Shown here: piece by piece, positions 43,824-53,685 of the stretch
Layout: every line of letters begins with the position of its first letter
How positions within the stretch are numbered: the stretch's first letter is position 1
NCBI RefSeq assembly: GCF_910589175.1
Contig: NZ_CAJURR010000011.1
Coordinates: forward strand, 3,573 to 67,572
DNA: 64,000 nt
Origin: an uncultured Lactobacillus sp.
Lineage (GTDB): Bacteria; Bacillota; Bacilli; Lactobacillales; Lactobacillaceae
Direction of reading: 5' to 3'
Made by a program: the position numbers and the translations under genes
The notes under the pieces: generated by a model
Seen by the model: only the letters and a program-made list of their open reading frames with translations
What the model was told of the DNA's origin: nothing
Database searches by the model: none

Positions 43824-46766
43824 ATGGATAATTTAAGTGAGAAAGTTGCATCAGTAGCTGTAAAATATACGGATTTAGATAATAATATGGCTGAACTTTC
43901 TACTTCTGGAAACTTAACAGGAAATATTGGCGATAAAATTAATTACAGTACAGCAGATGAAATAAAAAAATTAACTAGTCAAGGATATGTGCTAGTTAAT
44001 GATCCGTTTGATAGCCAGGAAAAAGAAGCAGTATTTAGTGAAGATCAAGACAGTTACATGGTTACTTTTAAGCATGGTAGAGAGCAGATTACAGTTGATA
44101 ATCTAAAATATGGCTGCAAGCTTGGAGATCTTCAACTAAAGGGTACTCAAACCGTGCATTATGTTGGCGCGGGTAGTCGAACACCTAGGGATGAAGTGTC
44201 AACAATTACTTTTAATCGGATTTTAGTCTATGATCGTGTGACTGGCAAAAAGATTGGTAGTAAGGGCTGGGAAAAAGTTGAGCAGTCTTTTCCAGTAGTT
44301 GCTGCACCGAGTATTTTAGGTTATGTTCCCGATCAAGTTTTAGTTGGTGGAAAAACAGTTACGGCTGATGAACCAAATCGTGAGTATACTATTACCTATC
44401 AAGTTAATGAACATATTTCAAACAAAGACCAGAAGGCAGAAGTTAAATATCTTGATATTGATAGCAATAATGAAGAAATTGTTGAATCTAAAATTTTAAC
44501 TGGGGCTCCAAATACAAAAATTGACTATAGTACAATTGATCAATTGAAAGAGTTAGACACAAAGGGCTATGAAGTAGTAAGTAATGGTTTTGATGCTAAC
44601 GGGGATATTCAATTCTTCGATACAAGTGACGAATATGTTCAAACCTTTATTGTCACCTTAAGACATAAGCAAGTATTGGTTAACGAAGAAAATCCACTTG
44701 ATGGTATTGATGAGTCGGAATATCACAAGATAAGTAAACGAGTTATCGCTTATAGTGGTGCTGATGATCAGACACCAGAAGAAGTGGTACAGCAGGTGAA
44801 CTGGAGCAGAGATCTTACAGTTGATGCTGCAACTAAACGAATTATTTCTGATGGAAAATACACAACTGAATGGAAGCCAGAGCAAAAAACATATTCAGCA
44901 ATTTCTGTACCAGCAGTAAGCGGATATCATACTTATATAAAAGAAATGCCTGAGGAAAAGGTAAGACTTGCTAACGTAACTGAAAAAATTAGATATGTAA
45001 AAAATGGCTATGTCATTCCTATTGATGAGAGCGGACAAAAGATTGATATTCTACCTAAATTACGTTTTGTTTCAGATAAAAATGATCCCACTCTAGTATC
45101 TTTACCTAAAAATAACTTAAAAGATGAAGAATTTGAGCCTGAATCTATTGATTTTGCAAAAATTGATCCAGCAAAAGACATAGAAGTTAAATATGTTTTA
45201 AAGCATAAATATGTGGCCGTAAATAAAGATAATTCTCACTTTGATGTTAATCCGGGTGCATATCGCCGGACTGCTACAGCTTTGGTTCGTTATGAGGGAG
45301 CTGGTGATAAAAATCCTAATGATGCTATCCAAACAGTTCAATGGAATAGAGACGTCACTTATGATGAGGTAACAAAAGAAATCTTAGAAGATGGAAAATA
45401 TACTACTGAGTGGAAAGCAGATAAAGAGTACTTTGAAGCAGTAGATACACCAGTAATATCTGGCTTTACGGCTGATATTGGGGTAGTTGCTAAGCATGAT
45501 GTAACGCAAAGCGATCTTTTTGCGACAGTAACTTACAAAAAGAATGGTGCGATTATTCCAGTTGATGAAGAGGGACGGGAAATTTCTGAAGCTAAACCAG
45601 TTCCGTTTCTTAATGATTTAACTGATCCAACTAGAGTGTTGGCAACGGAAGAAGTGCCTGAAATAGAAGGATATCGCCGCACTCAAGAGACTGTTTTAAT
45701 TAAAGATCCAGTAGCAGATATTAAAGTTAAATACATTCTAAAGCCACGTTATGTTCAAGTTAATAGCGATCATCCATATCAAACAGTTAAACCTCATAAT
45801 TACAGTATTCCGGTTAAAGAGACGGTTCGTTATGAAGGAGCGAGTGATAAAACACCAGCAGATCGAATTCAAGGTGCACGCTGGAATAGATCTTTAACTG
45901 TAAATGATAATAATGGAAAAGTAATTAAGGATGGTAAATATACTACTGCTTGGACTGTTGATAAAAAGGAATATAGCGCAGTTGTAACGCCAGTAGTTGA
46001 TGGATATCATGCAGATCAATATCAAGTTAAAGAATATAAGGTAGAGCGTGAAAATGTTGATGTGGTGGTAAAATACCACAAAAATGGTCAGATTATCCCA
46101 GTAAACTCTAAAGGTGAAAAAATTGACCATGCGGATCAGCCGGTATATGTAACCGATCCAACTGATGCAACGAAAGTTTTAATGGAACAACCAGCTCCAA
46201 GAATCTTAGACTATATGCCTAAAAATTCATCAGTTGTTGTCAAAGATCCAAGTCGTGATACAAAGGTTATCTATTATACCTTTGATGAAATAAAAGAATT
46301 AATCTCAGATAAAAAGTTAAAGACTAAGATTGAATCTGTTGATGGAAAGTCAACTTTAACAAATGTAGTCTCGCTTCTAGGTAATGACAATAAAAGAAAA
46401 GCAATCGTTACTTTTGTTGATTTAAGTAATAATGCTGTTCAAATTGCATCTTCTAATGTCTTAAGCGGAAATGTGGGCGATAAGATAACTGATTTATACA
46501 GTACAGCTAAACAAATTAAAGAGCTGGAACAGGCTGGTTATGAAGTGGTCTACAATGGCTTTGATCCAAAAGGCGCAACTAAGTACTTTGAAAAAGACCA
46601 AAAAACAGTTGCTACATTTACAGTAGCAGTAGAAAAAACTAAAAAAGTAGACGCTAAAGAAGAAAATAAAGCGGAGACAAATCCTAAGAAAGAATCTACA
46701 CAAGTAGATGGACAAAATGAGCAAGATCATAAAGTTTTAAAGCACATTTTTCCATGGATGAAATAG
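43824..46766 (+). CDS. Second mucin-binding-domain protein without signal peptide or LPxTG
   Basis: 980 aa. The ATG follows AAGGGGG by 10 bases; the protein opens MDNLSEKVASVAVKYTDLDN with no signal peptide. MucBP-type domains at about 10-90, 210-290 and 865-945 and about four Muc_B2-type domains (about 110-190, 300-390, 485-575, 665-755). It is a paralogue of the 873-aa protein at 32789-35410, with an extra MucBP domain near the end like the last one of the giant adhesin (YEVVYNGFDPKGATKYF against YEVVYNAFDGDGVTKYF). The C-terminus VLKHIFPWMK matches LKSMFPWLK of the first protein. Location in the cell is unclear. Confidence 0.82.
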   Translation: MDNLSEKVASVAVKYTDLDNNMAELSTSGNLTGNIGDKINYSTADEIKKLTSQGYVLVNDPFDSQEKEAVFSEDQDSYMVTFKHGREQITVDNLKYGCKLGDLQLKGTQTVHYVGAGSRTPRDEVSTITFNRILVYDRVTGKKIGSKGWEKVEQSFPVVAAPSILGYVPDQVLVGGKTVTADEPNREYTITYQVNEHISNKDQKAEVKYLDIDSNNEEIVESKILTGAPNTKIDYSTIDQLKELDTKGYEVVSNGFDANGDIQFFDTSDEYVQTFIVTLRHKQVLVNEENPLDGIDESEYHKISKRVIAYSGADDQTPEEVVQQVNWSRDLTVDAATKRIISDGKYTTEWKPEQKTYSAISVPAVSGYHTYIKEMPEEKVRLANVTEKIRYVKNGYVIPIDESGQKIDILPKLRFVSDKNDPTLVSLPKNNLKDEEFEPESIDFAKIDPAKDIEVKYVLKHKYVAVNKDNSHFDVNPGAYRRTATALVRYEGAGDKNPNDAIQTVQWNRDVTYDEVTKEILEDGKYTTEWKADKEYFEAVDTPVISGFTADIGVVAKHDVTQSDLFATVTYKKNGAIIPVDEEGREISEAKPVPFLNDLTDPTRVLATEEVPEIEGYRRTQETVLIKDPVADIKVKYILKPRYVQVNSDHPYQTVKPHNYSIPVKETVRYEGASDKTPADRIQGARWNRSLTVNDNNGKVIKDGKYTTAWTVDKKEYSAVVTPVVDGYHADQYQVKEYKVERENVDVVVKYHKNGQIIPVNSKGEKIDHADQPVYVTDPTDATKVLMEQPAPRILDYMPKNSSVVVKDPSRDTKVIYYTFDEIKELISDKKLKTKIESVDGKSTLTNVVSLLGNDNKRKAIVTFVDLSNNAVQIASSNVLSGNVGDKITDLYSTAKQIKELEQAGYEVVYNGFDPKGATKYFEKDQKTVATFTVAVEKTKKVDAKEENKAETNPKKESTQVDGQNEQDHKVLKHIFPWMK

Positions 46767-46771
46767 AAGAT

Positions 46772-46813
46772 AAAAGAGCTAGATTTGATTAAGCAAATCT
46801 AGCTTTTTATTTT
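46772..46813 (+). terminator. Terminator
   Basis: AAAGAGCTAGATTTG pairs with CAAATCTAGCTTTTT, then T. Confidence 0.88.
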
Positions 46814-46886
46814 TAAAGTTTTTAGACCAATTTTGATGAAGAAGTGTATAATTAATTTTCGAAAAAACTTTTTCGGAGGAAAAATT

Positions 46887-48320
46887 GTGTCTGATAAAAG
46901 CGAGTCTTTGACCAAATTAGAAGAAGATGAAAAGTATAATCGGTTAACAGCATTGAAGTTGTTCGCAATGACTTCATCGATGGTTATCTCAGTTAATGAG
47001 TTAGCTCCATTTGGAAAAACTGGCCCCACAGCAGTCTTTTATTTGCTATTAGCAGGCTTAATATGGTTTGTACCAATTACGCAAATGGCAGGAGAAATGG
47101 CTTCAGTTGACGGCTGGGATAAGGGTGGAATTTTTACTTGGGTAAAAGGGTCCTTAGGAGATCGAGCTGGCTGGACGGCTATGTTTTATCAATGGATTCA
47201 CATTACTGTTGGGATGAACACAATGATGTACGTAATTATTGGTGCATTATCTATTACCTTTGATACTCCTTGGTTTAACACTACACCAAGTATTAGATTT
47301 CTATTGATGATGATAATTATCTGGTCAATTACTCTTGTCGAAATGGTAGGAGTTAAGAAAATAGGACATATTGCAGAGTGGTTATTTGGACTTGGGATAG
47401 CTTTACCAGTAATTTTGCTAATTATTACCTTCTTTGTATATCTCTTGCAAGGACGTCCTCTATATATGCATCTAAGCTTAAATAATATCTTTCCACATCA
47501 TTTAACTGGGGCTACATTAGTAGCTTTTGTGCCATTTGTGTTGGCATTTTGTGGTGGGGAAGCATCTGCTCCGCATGCAAAATATCTAGAAAATCCTAAA
47601 AAGTATTCGACTGTTATGCTCGCTTTAGCTGTGACTGCCATTTCTTTTGACTTACTTGGTAGTACCGCAATTGGAATGACAATTCCTAAAGATCAAATTC
47701 AAAATTCTACTGGGTTTGTTTATGCTTTTGGAAAAATTCTAGATTCAATTGGCTTACCAGGTGATGTTATTAAGAAGTTTATCGGTGTGTTACTGGCAGC
47801 TGGTATTATTGGAGAACTTGGAAATTGGCTTGCTGGTCCTAGTCAGGGAATGTTTGAAGCTGCTAAAGAAGGCTATATGCCTAAGTTTTTCGCTAAATCT
47901 ACTAATCGTGATGTACCGATGCGGTTGATTGTTTTACAGACTTTGATTGTAACTGCATCTGCAGTTTTAATTACTTTCACTAGTGGAAAGAACTCCGATT
48001 TTGCTTTTAATGTTTCGTTAGCTGCTACGACTGCTCAGTACTTGATGGTCTACATTTTAATGTTAATTTCCTATATTGTTTTAAAAGTAAAACATGGAAA
48101 CTTAAAACGCAGTTATTATATGACAAAGAGCAACGCTTTAGGAGTAATAATTGCAATTATTGCCCTGGTAATAACTGTGGTAGCTTTCTTTATTTCCTTT
48201 ATTCCAGCACAAGGAACACCAGCTGAATTAAGAGGTGTTTATGTTTGGACGATGATTGGTTTGTGCCTAATCGTTACGATTTTGCCGTTGATTATCTATC
48301 ACTACCATTACAAATTTTAA
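46887..48320 (+). CDS. APC-family amino acid permease/antiporter
   Basis: About 477 aa from GTG at 46887, set by CGGAGGAAAAA just before it; an earlier ATG lacks a site. About 12 membrane segments, with the APC TM1 region FAMTSSMVISVNELAPFGKTGP and charged first loop GWDKGGIFTWVK. The length and the AxFGKTGPTAV opening fit the glutamate/GABA-antiporter-like group of the APC superfamily, but the substrate is not certain. No decarboxylase gene is adjacent. Monocistronic. Confidence 0.8.
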   Translation: MSDKSESLTKLEEDEKYNRLTALKLFAMTSSMVISVNELAPFGKTGPTAVFYLLLAGLIWFVPITQMAGEMASVDGWDKGGIFTWVKGSLGDRAGWTAMFYQWIHITVGMNTMMYVIIGALSITFDTPWFNTTPSIRFLLMMIIIWSITLVEMVGVKKIGHIAEWLFGLGIALPVILLIITFFVYLLQGRPLYMHLSLNNIFPHHLTGATLVAFVPFVLAFCGGEASAPHAKYLENPKKYSTVMLALAVTAISFDLLGSTAIGMTIPKDQIQNSTGFVYAFGKILDSIGLPGDVIKKFIGVLLAAGIIGELGNWLAGPSQGMFEAAKEGYMPKFFAKSTNRDVPMRLIVLQTLIVTASAVLITFTSGKNSDFAFNVSLAATTAQYLMVYILMLISYIVLKVKHGNLKRSYYMTKSNALGVIIAIIALVITVVAFFISFIPAQGTPAELRGVYVWTMIGLCLIVTILPLIIYHYHYKF

Positions 48321-48426
48321 TAGAATAAATAAAATCATAAGAATTATTAATAAATCAAATTTTTTACTTGTAAAAAGTTATAAACCATATTAAATTAGGA
48401 TTGTATTCAGGTAAAAAGTGTAAAGC

Positions 48427-48466
48427 AAAAGAGCTATGGTAAATTTGAGGTATCCATAGCTCTTTT
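48427..48466. terminator. Terminator
   Basis: AAAAGAGCTATGG pairs with CCATAGCTCTTTT. Confidence 0.85.
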
Positions 48467-48503
48467 GTTTATAATATAAAAACTATACTAAGGAAAATAA
48501 ATA

Positions 48504-49430
48504 ATGAATAACCCAGAAGAAATACAGCATTTTATTGATGTATTACTCAAAGAAGATAGCTTTGTGAAGGCAGCAAAAAAGCTCTACATTTCTCAACCCT
48601 ATCTCACCCAGTTAATAAAAAGAATAGAAGACCGGTTAGGAACACCAATTATTGCTCGGGATAAAAAGCCATATGCATTGACTCAAGCCGGGTTACTATA
48701 TTATCAATATTTAGAAAATATTTCTTATAACAAACAACAATTAAATAAAAAAATCGCCCAATACACTCATCCTAATAAAGAAATTATCAAAATTGGAATT
48801 TTAGAGAGTCTAGGTACCTATTTACTACCAGAAATACTGCCAGATTTTTTAAAGAAAAATCTTCAAGTAGAAATACAGCTTTTTGAAAACTTCCCCAGAG
48901 AAAGTGAAAGAAATTTACTAAGTGGAAATATTGATTGCTATATTGGTCAAACCCCAGAAGCAATTGATTCAAGCTTAGATATTGTAAGTAATGGTGGTGA
49001 AAGATACTATGTAGTAATTTCACCTTCATCTCCGTATTACCAGGAAGGAAAATTTATCCTTAAACCAGATGACTTAAACCTAAAAGACTTATTACAAGAA
49101 CCTTTTGTTTTAAGTGTTCCTGGTTCGGCTATTCGGCACCAAGTTAATGGAGTTTTCCAGCGATTTCATTTAGAACCACGAGTTGTTTTAGAATCTAAAA
49201 ACATTATTACTGCAACTAGTCTAGCAATTCATGGGATGGGATTAACTATCTCCACTGCTAGTATCATTAAAAGAATTGGTGAAACGCCAATTAACCTTTT
49301 TCCTTTAAGCTATGACTTAATTAACGTTACTTTCTTTATTGCAACAAAAGCTGAAAAAACAAAATCGCAAGCTTTAAAAAATTTAGTTGAAGAATTTAAA
49401 AAGAAAAATTTACAGCCCATTATTAGATAA
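48504..49430 (+). CDS. LysR-family transcriptional regulator
   Basis: 308 aa. N-terminal winged helix-turn-helix (about 1-62: FVKAAKKLYISQPYLTQLIKRIEDRLG) and a periplasmic-binding-protein-like effector domain (about 90-300). The DNA-binding motif has Tyr and Thr where many LysR proteins have Ala/Ser, as is common in Lactobacillus. It lies 131 bp upstream of the flavoprotein gene in the same direction and is the obvious candidate to control it; a co-inducer such as a dicarboxylate is only a guess. Confidence 0.85.
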   Translation: MNNPEEIQHFIDVLLKEDSFVKAAKKLYISQPYLTQLIKRIEDRLGTPIIARDKKPYALTQAGLLYYQYLENISYNKQQLNKKIAQYTHPNKEIIKIGILESLGTYLLPEILPDFLKKNLQVEIQLFENFPRESERNLLSGNIDCYIGQTPEAIDSSLDIVSNGGERYYVVISPSSPYYQEGKFILKPDDLNLKDLLQEPFVLSVPGSAIRHQVNGVFQRFHLEPRVVLESKNIITATSLAIHGMGLTISTASIIKRIGETPINLFPLSYDLINVTFFIATKAEKTKSQALKNLVEEFKKKNLQPIIR

Positions 49431-49561
49431 GGTAAATGAGACTTCACACTATGTCAGCTATAACAAATTTGTTATTAGTAATTTGTAAAAAAGATATTTA
49501 AGCCTGTAGATTTAATAACTTATAATTTAGGTGAAAATATTTAAGAAAGGGTAGAAAAATT

Positions 49562-51412
49562 ATGAAATCAGGAAAATACAACGTAAAAGCTCAAGGACAT
49601 GGTGCGAGTTTCATGCCTATGGAAGTTACTCTTTCCGAAAATAAGATTGAAGATATTAAGGTTGACGCTAAAGGTGAAACTAAGGGAGTAGCTGACGAAG
49701 TATTTAGACGTTTGCCTGAAGAAATTGTTGAAAATCAGACTTTAAATGTTGATACAGTTAGTGGTGCCACTATCTCTAGTCATGGTGTTATTGATGGAGT
49801 AGCATTGGCAATTAGTGAAGCTGGCGGAGATCCAGATGAGTGGAAAAAACGAGCTAAACCAAAGGAACAAAGAGCTAAAAATGAGACTTATACAACTGAT
49901 GTTGTAGTTGTTGGAGCTGGTGGTGCAGGTCTAGCTGCCGCTGCTAGAAGTATTCAACATGATAAAGATGTCATTGTACTTGAAAAGTTCCCACAAATTG
50001 GAGGAAACACTAGTCGTGCTGGTGGCCCAATGAATGCTGCAGAGCCAGATTGGCAAAATGAATTTAAAGCTTTAGCCGGTGAAAAAGAAACCTTAGAAGA
50101 ACTAGCAGCAACTCCACTTGAAGAGATTGATCCAGAGTATCAAGAAGACTTTAAAAAATTACAAAAGCAAATAAAAGAATATGTAGCTTCTGGTGCGGAT
50201 TATCTATTTGATTCAAAATTACTTCATGAAATTCAAACCTATTTAGGTGGTAAGAGAACCGACTTAAATGGAAATGAAATTCACGGTAACTATGCTTTAG
50301 TCAAAGAATTAATCGATAATGCCTTGGACTCAGTGCATTGGTTAAGTGATTTAGGAGTGAAATTCGATCGCAGTCAAGTAACAATGCCAGTAGGTGCCTT
50401 ATGGAGAAGAGGGCACAAGCCAGTTGAACCAATGGGTTATGCCTTTATTCATGTTTTAGGTGATTGGGTAAAGGATCATGGTGGAAGAATTCTGACCGAT
50501 ACTCGAGCTGAGCACTTGATTATTGAAGATGGTCAAGTTAAAGGCGTTATTGCTAAAAGACCAGATGGAAGTACGATCACGGTTCATGCTAAAGTTGTAA
50601 TTCTAACTGCTGGTGGATTTGGGGCAAATACGCCAATGGTTCAAAAATACAATACTTACTGGAAGCATATTGATGATAATATTGCCACTACTAATTCTCC
50701 TGCAATTACTGGTGACGGAATTAATCTTGGTAAAGAAGCAGGTGCAGACTTAGTTGGCATGGGCTTTATTCAGATGATGCCCGTTTCTGATCCAAAGACT
50801 GGTGAGCTATTTACTGGTCTACAAACTCCACCAGAAAACTATATTATGGTTAATCAAAAGGGTAAGCGTTTCGTAAATGAATTTGCAGAACGTGATGTTT
50901 TAACCAAAGCAGCTATAGATAATGGTGGCTTGTTCTATTTAATTGCTGATGACAAGATTAAAGATACGGCTTATAACACAACTCAAGAATCAATTGATGC
51001 ACAAGTAAAGGCTGGAACTTTGTTTAGAGCTGATAGCTTAGAAGATTTGGCTAAACAAGTTGGAATGGATCCTGATACTTTAGTGGAGACCATTGAGAAA
51101 TATAATTCTTATGTTGAAGCAGGAAAAGATCCAGATTTTGAAAAATCAGCCTTTAATCTAAAATGTGAAGTTGCTCCATTCTATGCAACCCCGAGAAAGC
51201 CAGCCATCCACCATACTATGGGTGGTTTGAAGATTGATACAGGTGCTCATGTTTTAGATAAAGATGGTCAGCAAATTCCTGGTCTATATGCTGCTGGGGA
51301 AGTAGCCGGCGGAATTCACGCAGGTAACCGTTTAGGTGGAAATTCGCTTGCTGATATCTTTACTTTTGGTAGAATTGCCGCAAATAGCGCAAATGATGAA
51401 TTAGAAAAATAG
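49562..51412 (+). CDS. Fumarate reductase-like flavoprotein with FMN-binding domain
   Basis: 616 aa. An N-terminal FMN_bind domain (about 1-85) holds DTVSGAT at 64-70, the motif in which Thr70 would receive FMN covalently from ApbE. Then an FAD domain ([16 protein letters not shown], about 113-128) of the flavocytochrome c type, with active-site signatures [22 protein letters not shown] and [16 protein letters not shown], including the Arg equivalents of soluble fumarate reductase. It would reduce fumarate or a related enoate, acting as an electron sink. No apbE is in the window. AAAGGGTAG precedes the ATG. Confidence 0.87.
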   Translation: MKSGKYNVKAQGHGASFMPMEVTLSENKIEDIKVDAKGETKGVADEVFRRLPEEIVENQTLNVDTVSGATISSHGVIDGVALAISEAGGDPDEWKKRAKPKEQRAKNETYTTDVVVVGAGGAGLAAAARSIQHDKDVIVLEKFPQIGGNTSRAGGPMNAAEPDWQNEFKALAGEKETLEELAATPLEEIDPEYQEDFKKLQKQIKEYVASGADYLFDSKLLHEIQTYLGGKRTDLNGNEIHGNYALVKELIDNALDSVHWLSDLGVKFDRSQVTMPVGALWRRGHKPVEPMGYAFIHVLGDWVKDHGGRILTDTRAEHLIIEDGQVKGVIAKRPDGSTITVHAKVVILTAGGFGANTPMVQKYNTYWKHIDDNIATTNSPAITGDGINLGKEAGADLVGMGFIQMMPVSDPKTGELFTGLQTPPENYIMVNQKGKRFVNEFAERDVLTKAAIDNGGLFYLIADDKIKDTAYNTTQESIDAQVKAGTLFRADSLEDLAKQVGMDPDTLVETIEKYNSYVEAGKDPDFEKSAFNLKCEVAPFYATPRKPAIHHTMGGLKIDTGAHVLDKDGQQIPGLYAAGEVAGGIHAGNRLGGNSLADIFTFGRIAANSANDELEK

Positions 51413-51423
51413 TATTAATCCAT

Positions 51424-51461
51424 TAAAACGTTGTAAACACTAGAGTTTACAGCGTTTTTTT
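51424..51461 (+). terminator. Terminator
   Basis: AAAACGTTGTAAAC pairs with GTTTACAGCGTTTT, with T-run. Confidence 0.85.
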
Positions 51462-51503
51462 GCTAAAATACTAAAAATAATTGATTTTTTTGGAGGAATA
51501 TAA

Positions 51504-52868
51504 TTGAAAGAAGCGCAGGAAAAGAAGCTGACGACAAAACAATATTTAATTGTAGCATCAATGATTTTTGCACTATTCTTTGGTGCAGGAAACTTAATTT
51601 TCCCACTTCATTTAGGCCAGCTTGCTGGTAAAAATTGGGGACCAGCAGCAATTGGTTTTTCAATTACTGGGGTAGTTTTACCCCTACTTTCACTCCTAGC
51701 CGTTGCTATTACTCGTAGTAATGGTGTTTATCAAATTGGGTTACCAGTAGGAAAAGTTTTTGCTCTTTTGTTTATGACTTTGATGCAGCTTGCCATCGGT
51801 CCGTTATTTGCCGCTCCAAGAAATGCAACTGTATCTTATACTGTTGGAATTGCTCCTTTATTGCCCAAGCAATTTCGGGGGACCGGGTTAGTTGTTTTTA
51901 CGATTATCTTTTTTGCGATAGTGTACGCGATTGCCTATAACGAAAGTGATATTCTTTCCTCTCTGGGTAAAATCTTAAACCCAATCTTTTTAATTTTGCT
52001 GTTTATTATTTTTGTTATTGCATTTGCTTGGCCGCTCGGTAATCCCAATACTGTTCCCGTAACCAAAGCCTACCTGAATGGTGCCATCGTTAAGGGATTC
52101 TTAGAGGGATATAACACTATGGATGCACTAGCAGGATTAGCATTCGGTGTAACTGTAGTAACAGCAATTAAAGAGTTAGTTAATAATGATGAAAAGAAGA
52201 CTGCCAAAATAACTGCAAAGTCTGGATTAATTGCGGTTGTTGCAATTGGAGTGATTTATACCTTATTGATCGTTATTGGCGCAATGTCATTAGGACATTT
52301 TAAAATAGCGAGTGATGGTGGAATTCTGCTTTCAGAGATTGTTAAATATTATGCTGGTATTTTTGGACAAGCCTTATTAGCTGTTTTAATTTTCTTAGCG
52401 TGTTTAACTACTGCAGTTGGGGTATTGGCTGCGTTTGCTCTAGATTTTAGTGCTCATTATTCAAAAATTAGTTACAAGGGCTGGTTGACGATTGGATGTA
52501 TTGGATCTTTGGCTACCGCCAATCTAGGCTTAGAGAAAATTATTCACTGGTCGCTTCCTGTCTTAATGTTTTTATATCCTTTAGCAATTGTATTAATTAT
52601 CTTATCGGTATGTTCGCCATTATTTAAGGGTGATATGGTTGTATACAAAGTTACTATGCTTTTGACCTTGATTCCAGCAGTCTTTGATTTAATTACAAAC
52701 TTGCCAGCACCAATTGCTGGAACGTCATTCTACAATGCTGCTAGTCGTATTAGACTTCAGTATTTGCCATTTGCTAATATTGGTCTAGCCTGGGTTGTAC
52801 CGACGATCTTAGGGTTAGTTATTGGAATTTTAGTTCACATTTGGCGTCGTAAATCTAATCGAATTTAA
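51504..52868 (+). CDS. brnQ: Branched-chain amino acid transporter BrnQ
   Basis: 454 aa starting at TTG with TGGAGGA 7-8 bases before it. About 12 membrane segments and the family hallmark FALFFGAGNLIFPLHLGQLAG near the N-terminus. It imports Leu, Ile and Val with a coupling ion (LIVCS family). Lactobacilli of this group are auxotrophs, so such uptake is essential in protein-rich settings. Monocistronic; a terminator follows directly. Confidence 0.9.
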   Translation: MKEAQEKKLTTKQYLIVASMIFALFFGAGNLIFPLHLGQLAGKNWGPAAIGFSITGVVLPLLSLLAVAITRSNGVYQIGLPVGKVFALLFMTLMQLAIGPLFAAPRNATVSYTVGIAPLLPKQFRGTGLVVFTIIFFAIVYAIAYNESDILSSLGKILNPIFLILLFIIFVIAFAWPLGNPNTVPVTKAYLNGAIVKGFLEGYNTMDALAGLAFGVTVVTAIKELVNNDEKKTAKITAKSGLIAVVAIGVIYTLLIVIGAMSLGHFKIASDGGILLSEIVKYYAGIFGQALLAVLIFLACLTTAVGVLAAFALDFSAHYSKISYKGWLTIGCIGSLATANLGLEKIIHWSLPVLMFLYPLAIVLIILSVCSPLFKGDMVVYKVTMLLTLIPAVFDLITNLPAPIAGTSFYNAASRIRLQYLPFANIGLAWVVPTILGLVIGILVHIWRRKSNRI

Positions 52869-52904
52869 GAAAAGCTATGGTTCATTTGAATCATAGCTTT
52901 TTTG
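52869..52904 (+). terminator. Terminator
   Basis: AAAGCTATGGTTCA pairs with TGAATCATAGCTTT, followed by T. Confidence 0.85.
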
Positions 52905-52930
52905 TTGGGATAATAAATTTGGTGATAAAA

Positions 52931-53653
52931 ATGAGTTTAACTAATAAGGTACCTGAAAAAGACGTTCATGATTTATTTACACGAGTTGCTCCACATTATG
53001 ATCAGATGAATAATCTAATTAGCTTAGGAACACAAAATGGCTGGCGGAAAAAGTTCTTTAAAGAATTAAGAGTAGCGCCTGGAGATTTTGCATTAGACCT
53101 ATGTTGCGGGACGGGTGACTTAACAATTGCCCTTGCAAAACAAGTGGGACCTTCTGGCAATGTAATTGGACTAGATTTTAATCAAAAAATGCTCGACTTA
53201 GCCGACAAAAAGATCAGGGCACAAAATTTACAAAAAGAAATTCAATTAAAGCAAGGGGATGCAATGCATTTGCCTTATCCGGACCAAAGCTTTGATATTG
53301 TAACAATTGGTTTTGGTTTACGTAATGTTCCTGATGCAGATCAAGTTTTGAAAGAAGTTTATCGGGTTTTAAAGCCAGGTGGAAAAGTTGGAATTCTAGA
53401 GACTTCACAGCCAACTAATCCAATTATTAAGTTGGGATGGGAAAATTACTTTAAACTATTTCCTAATTTTGCTAAGTTATTGGGTGCTAATGTTGACGAT
53501 TATAAGTACTTATCACATACTACAGCTAAATTTATTTCAGCTACGCGTTTAAAGGAAATGCTTGAGCAAGATGGCTTTAAAAATGTAACAATAACCAAAT
53601 TAAATTTAGGTGCTGGTGCAATTCATATCGGAATTAAAAAGAAAATGAGATAA
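52931..53653 (+). CDS. menG: MenG/UbiE C-methyltransferase
   Basis: About 240 aa from the ATG at 52931; an upstream in-frame start would lie inside the preceding terminator. SAM-binding motif I LDLCCGTGDLTIALA, then VIGLDFN and the family signature RVLKPGGKVGILETS. UbiE/MenG methylates demethylmenaquinone or related quinol precursors. No other menaquinone gene is in the window; gasseri-group lactobacilli are not known for complete pathways, so it may act on an imported precursor or on another substrate (inference). The iminopeptidase gene follows after 32 bp. Confidence 0.87.
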   Translation: MSLTNKVPEKDVHDLFTRVAPHYDQMNNLISLGTQNGWRKKFFKELRVAPGDFALDLCCGTGDLTIALAKQVGPSGNVIGLDFNQKMLDLADKKIRAQNLQKEIQLKQGDAMHLPYPDQSFDIVTIGFGLRNVPDADQVLKEVYRVLKPGGKVGILETSQPTNPIIKLGWENYFKLFPNFAKLLGANVDDYKYLSHTTAKFISATRLKEMLEQDGFKNVTITKLNLGAGAIHIGIKKKMR

Positions 53654-53685
53654 AATATAAAATAAAAACTAAAAAGGAGAATTTT

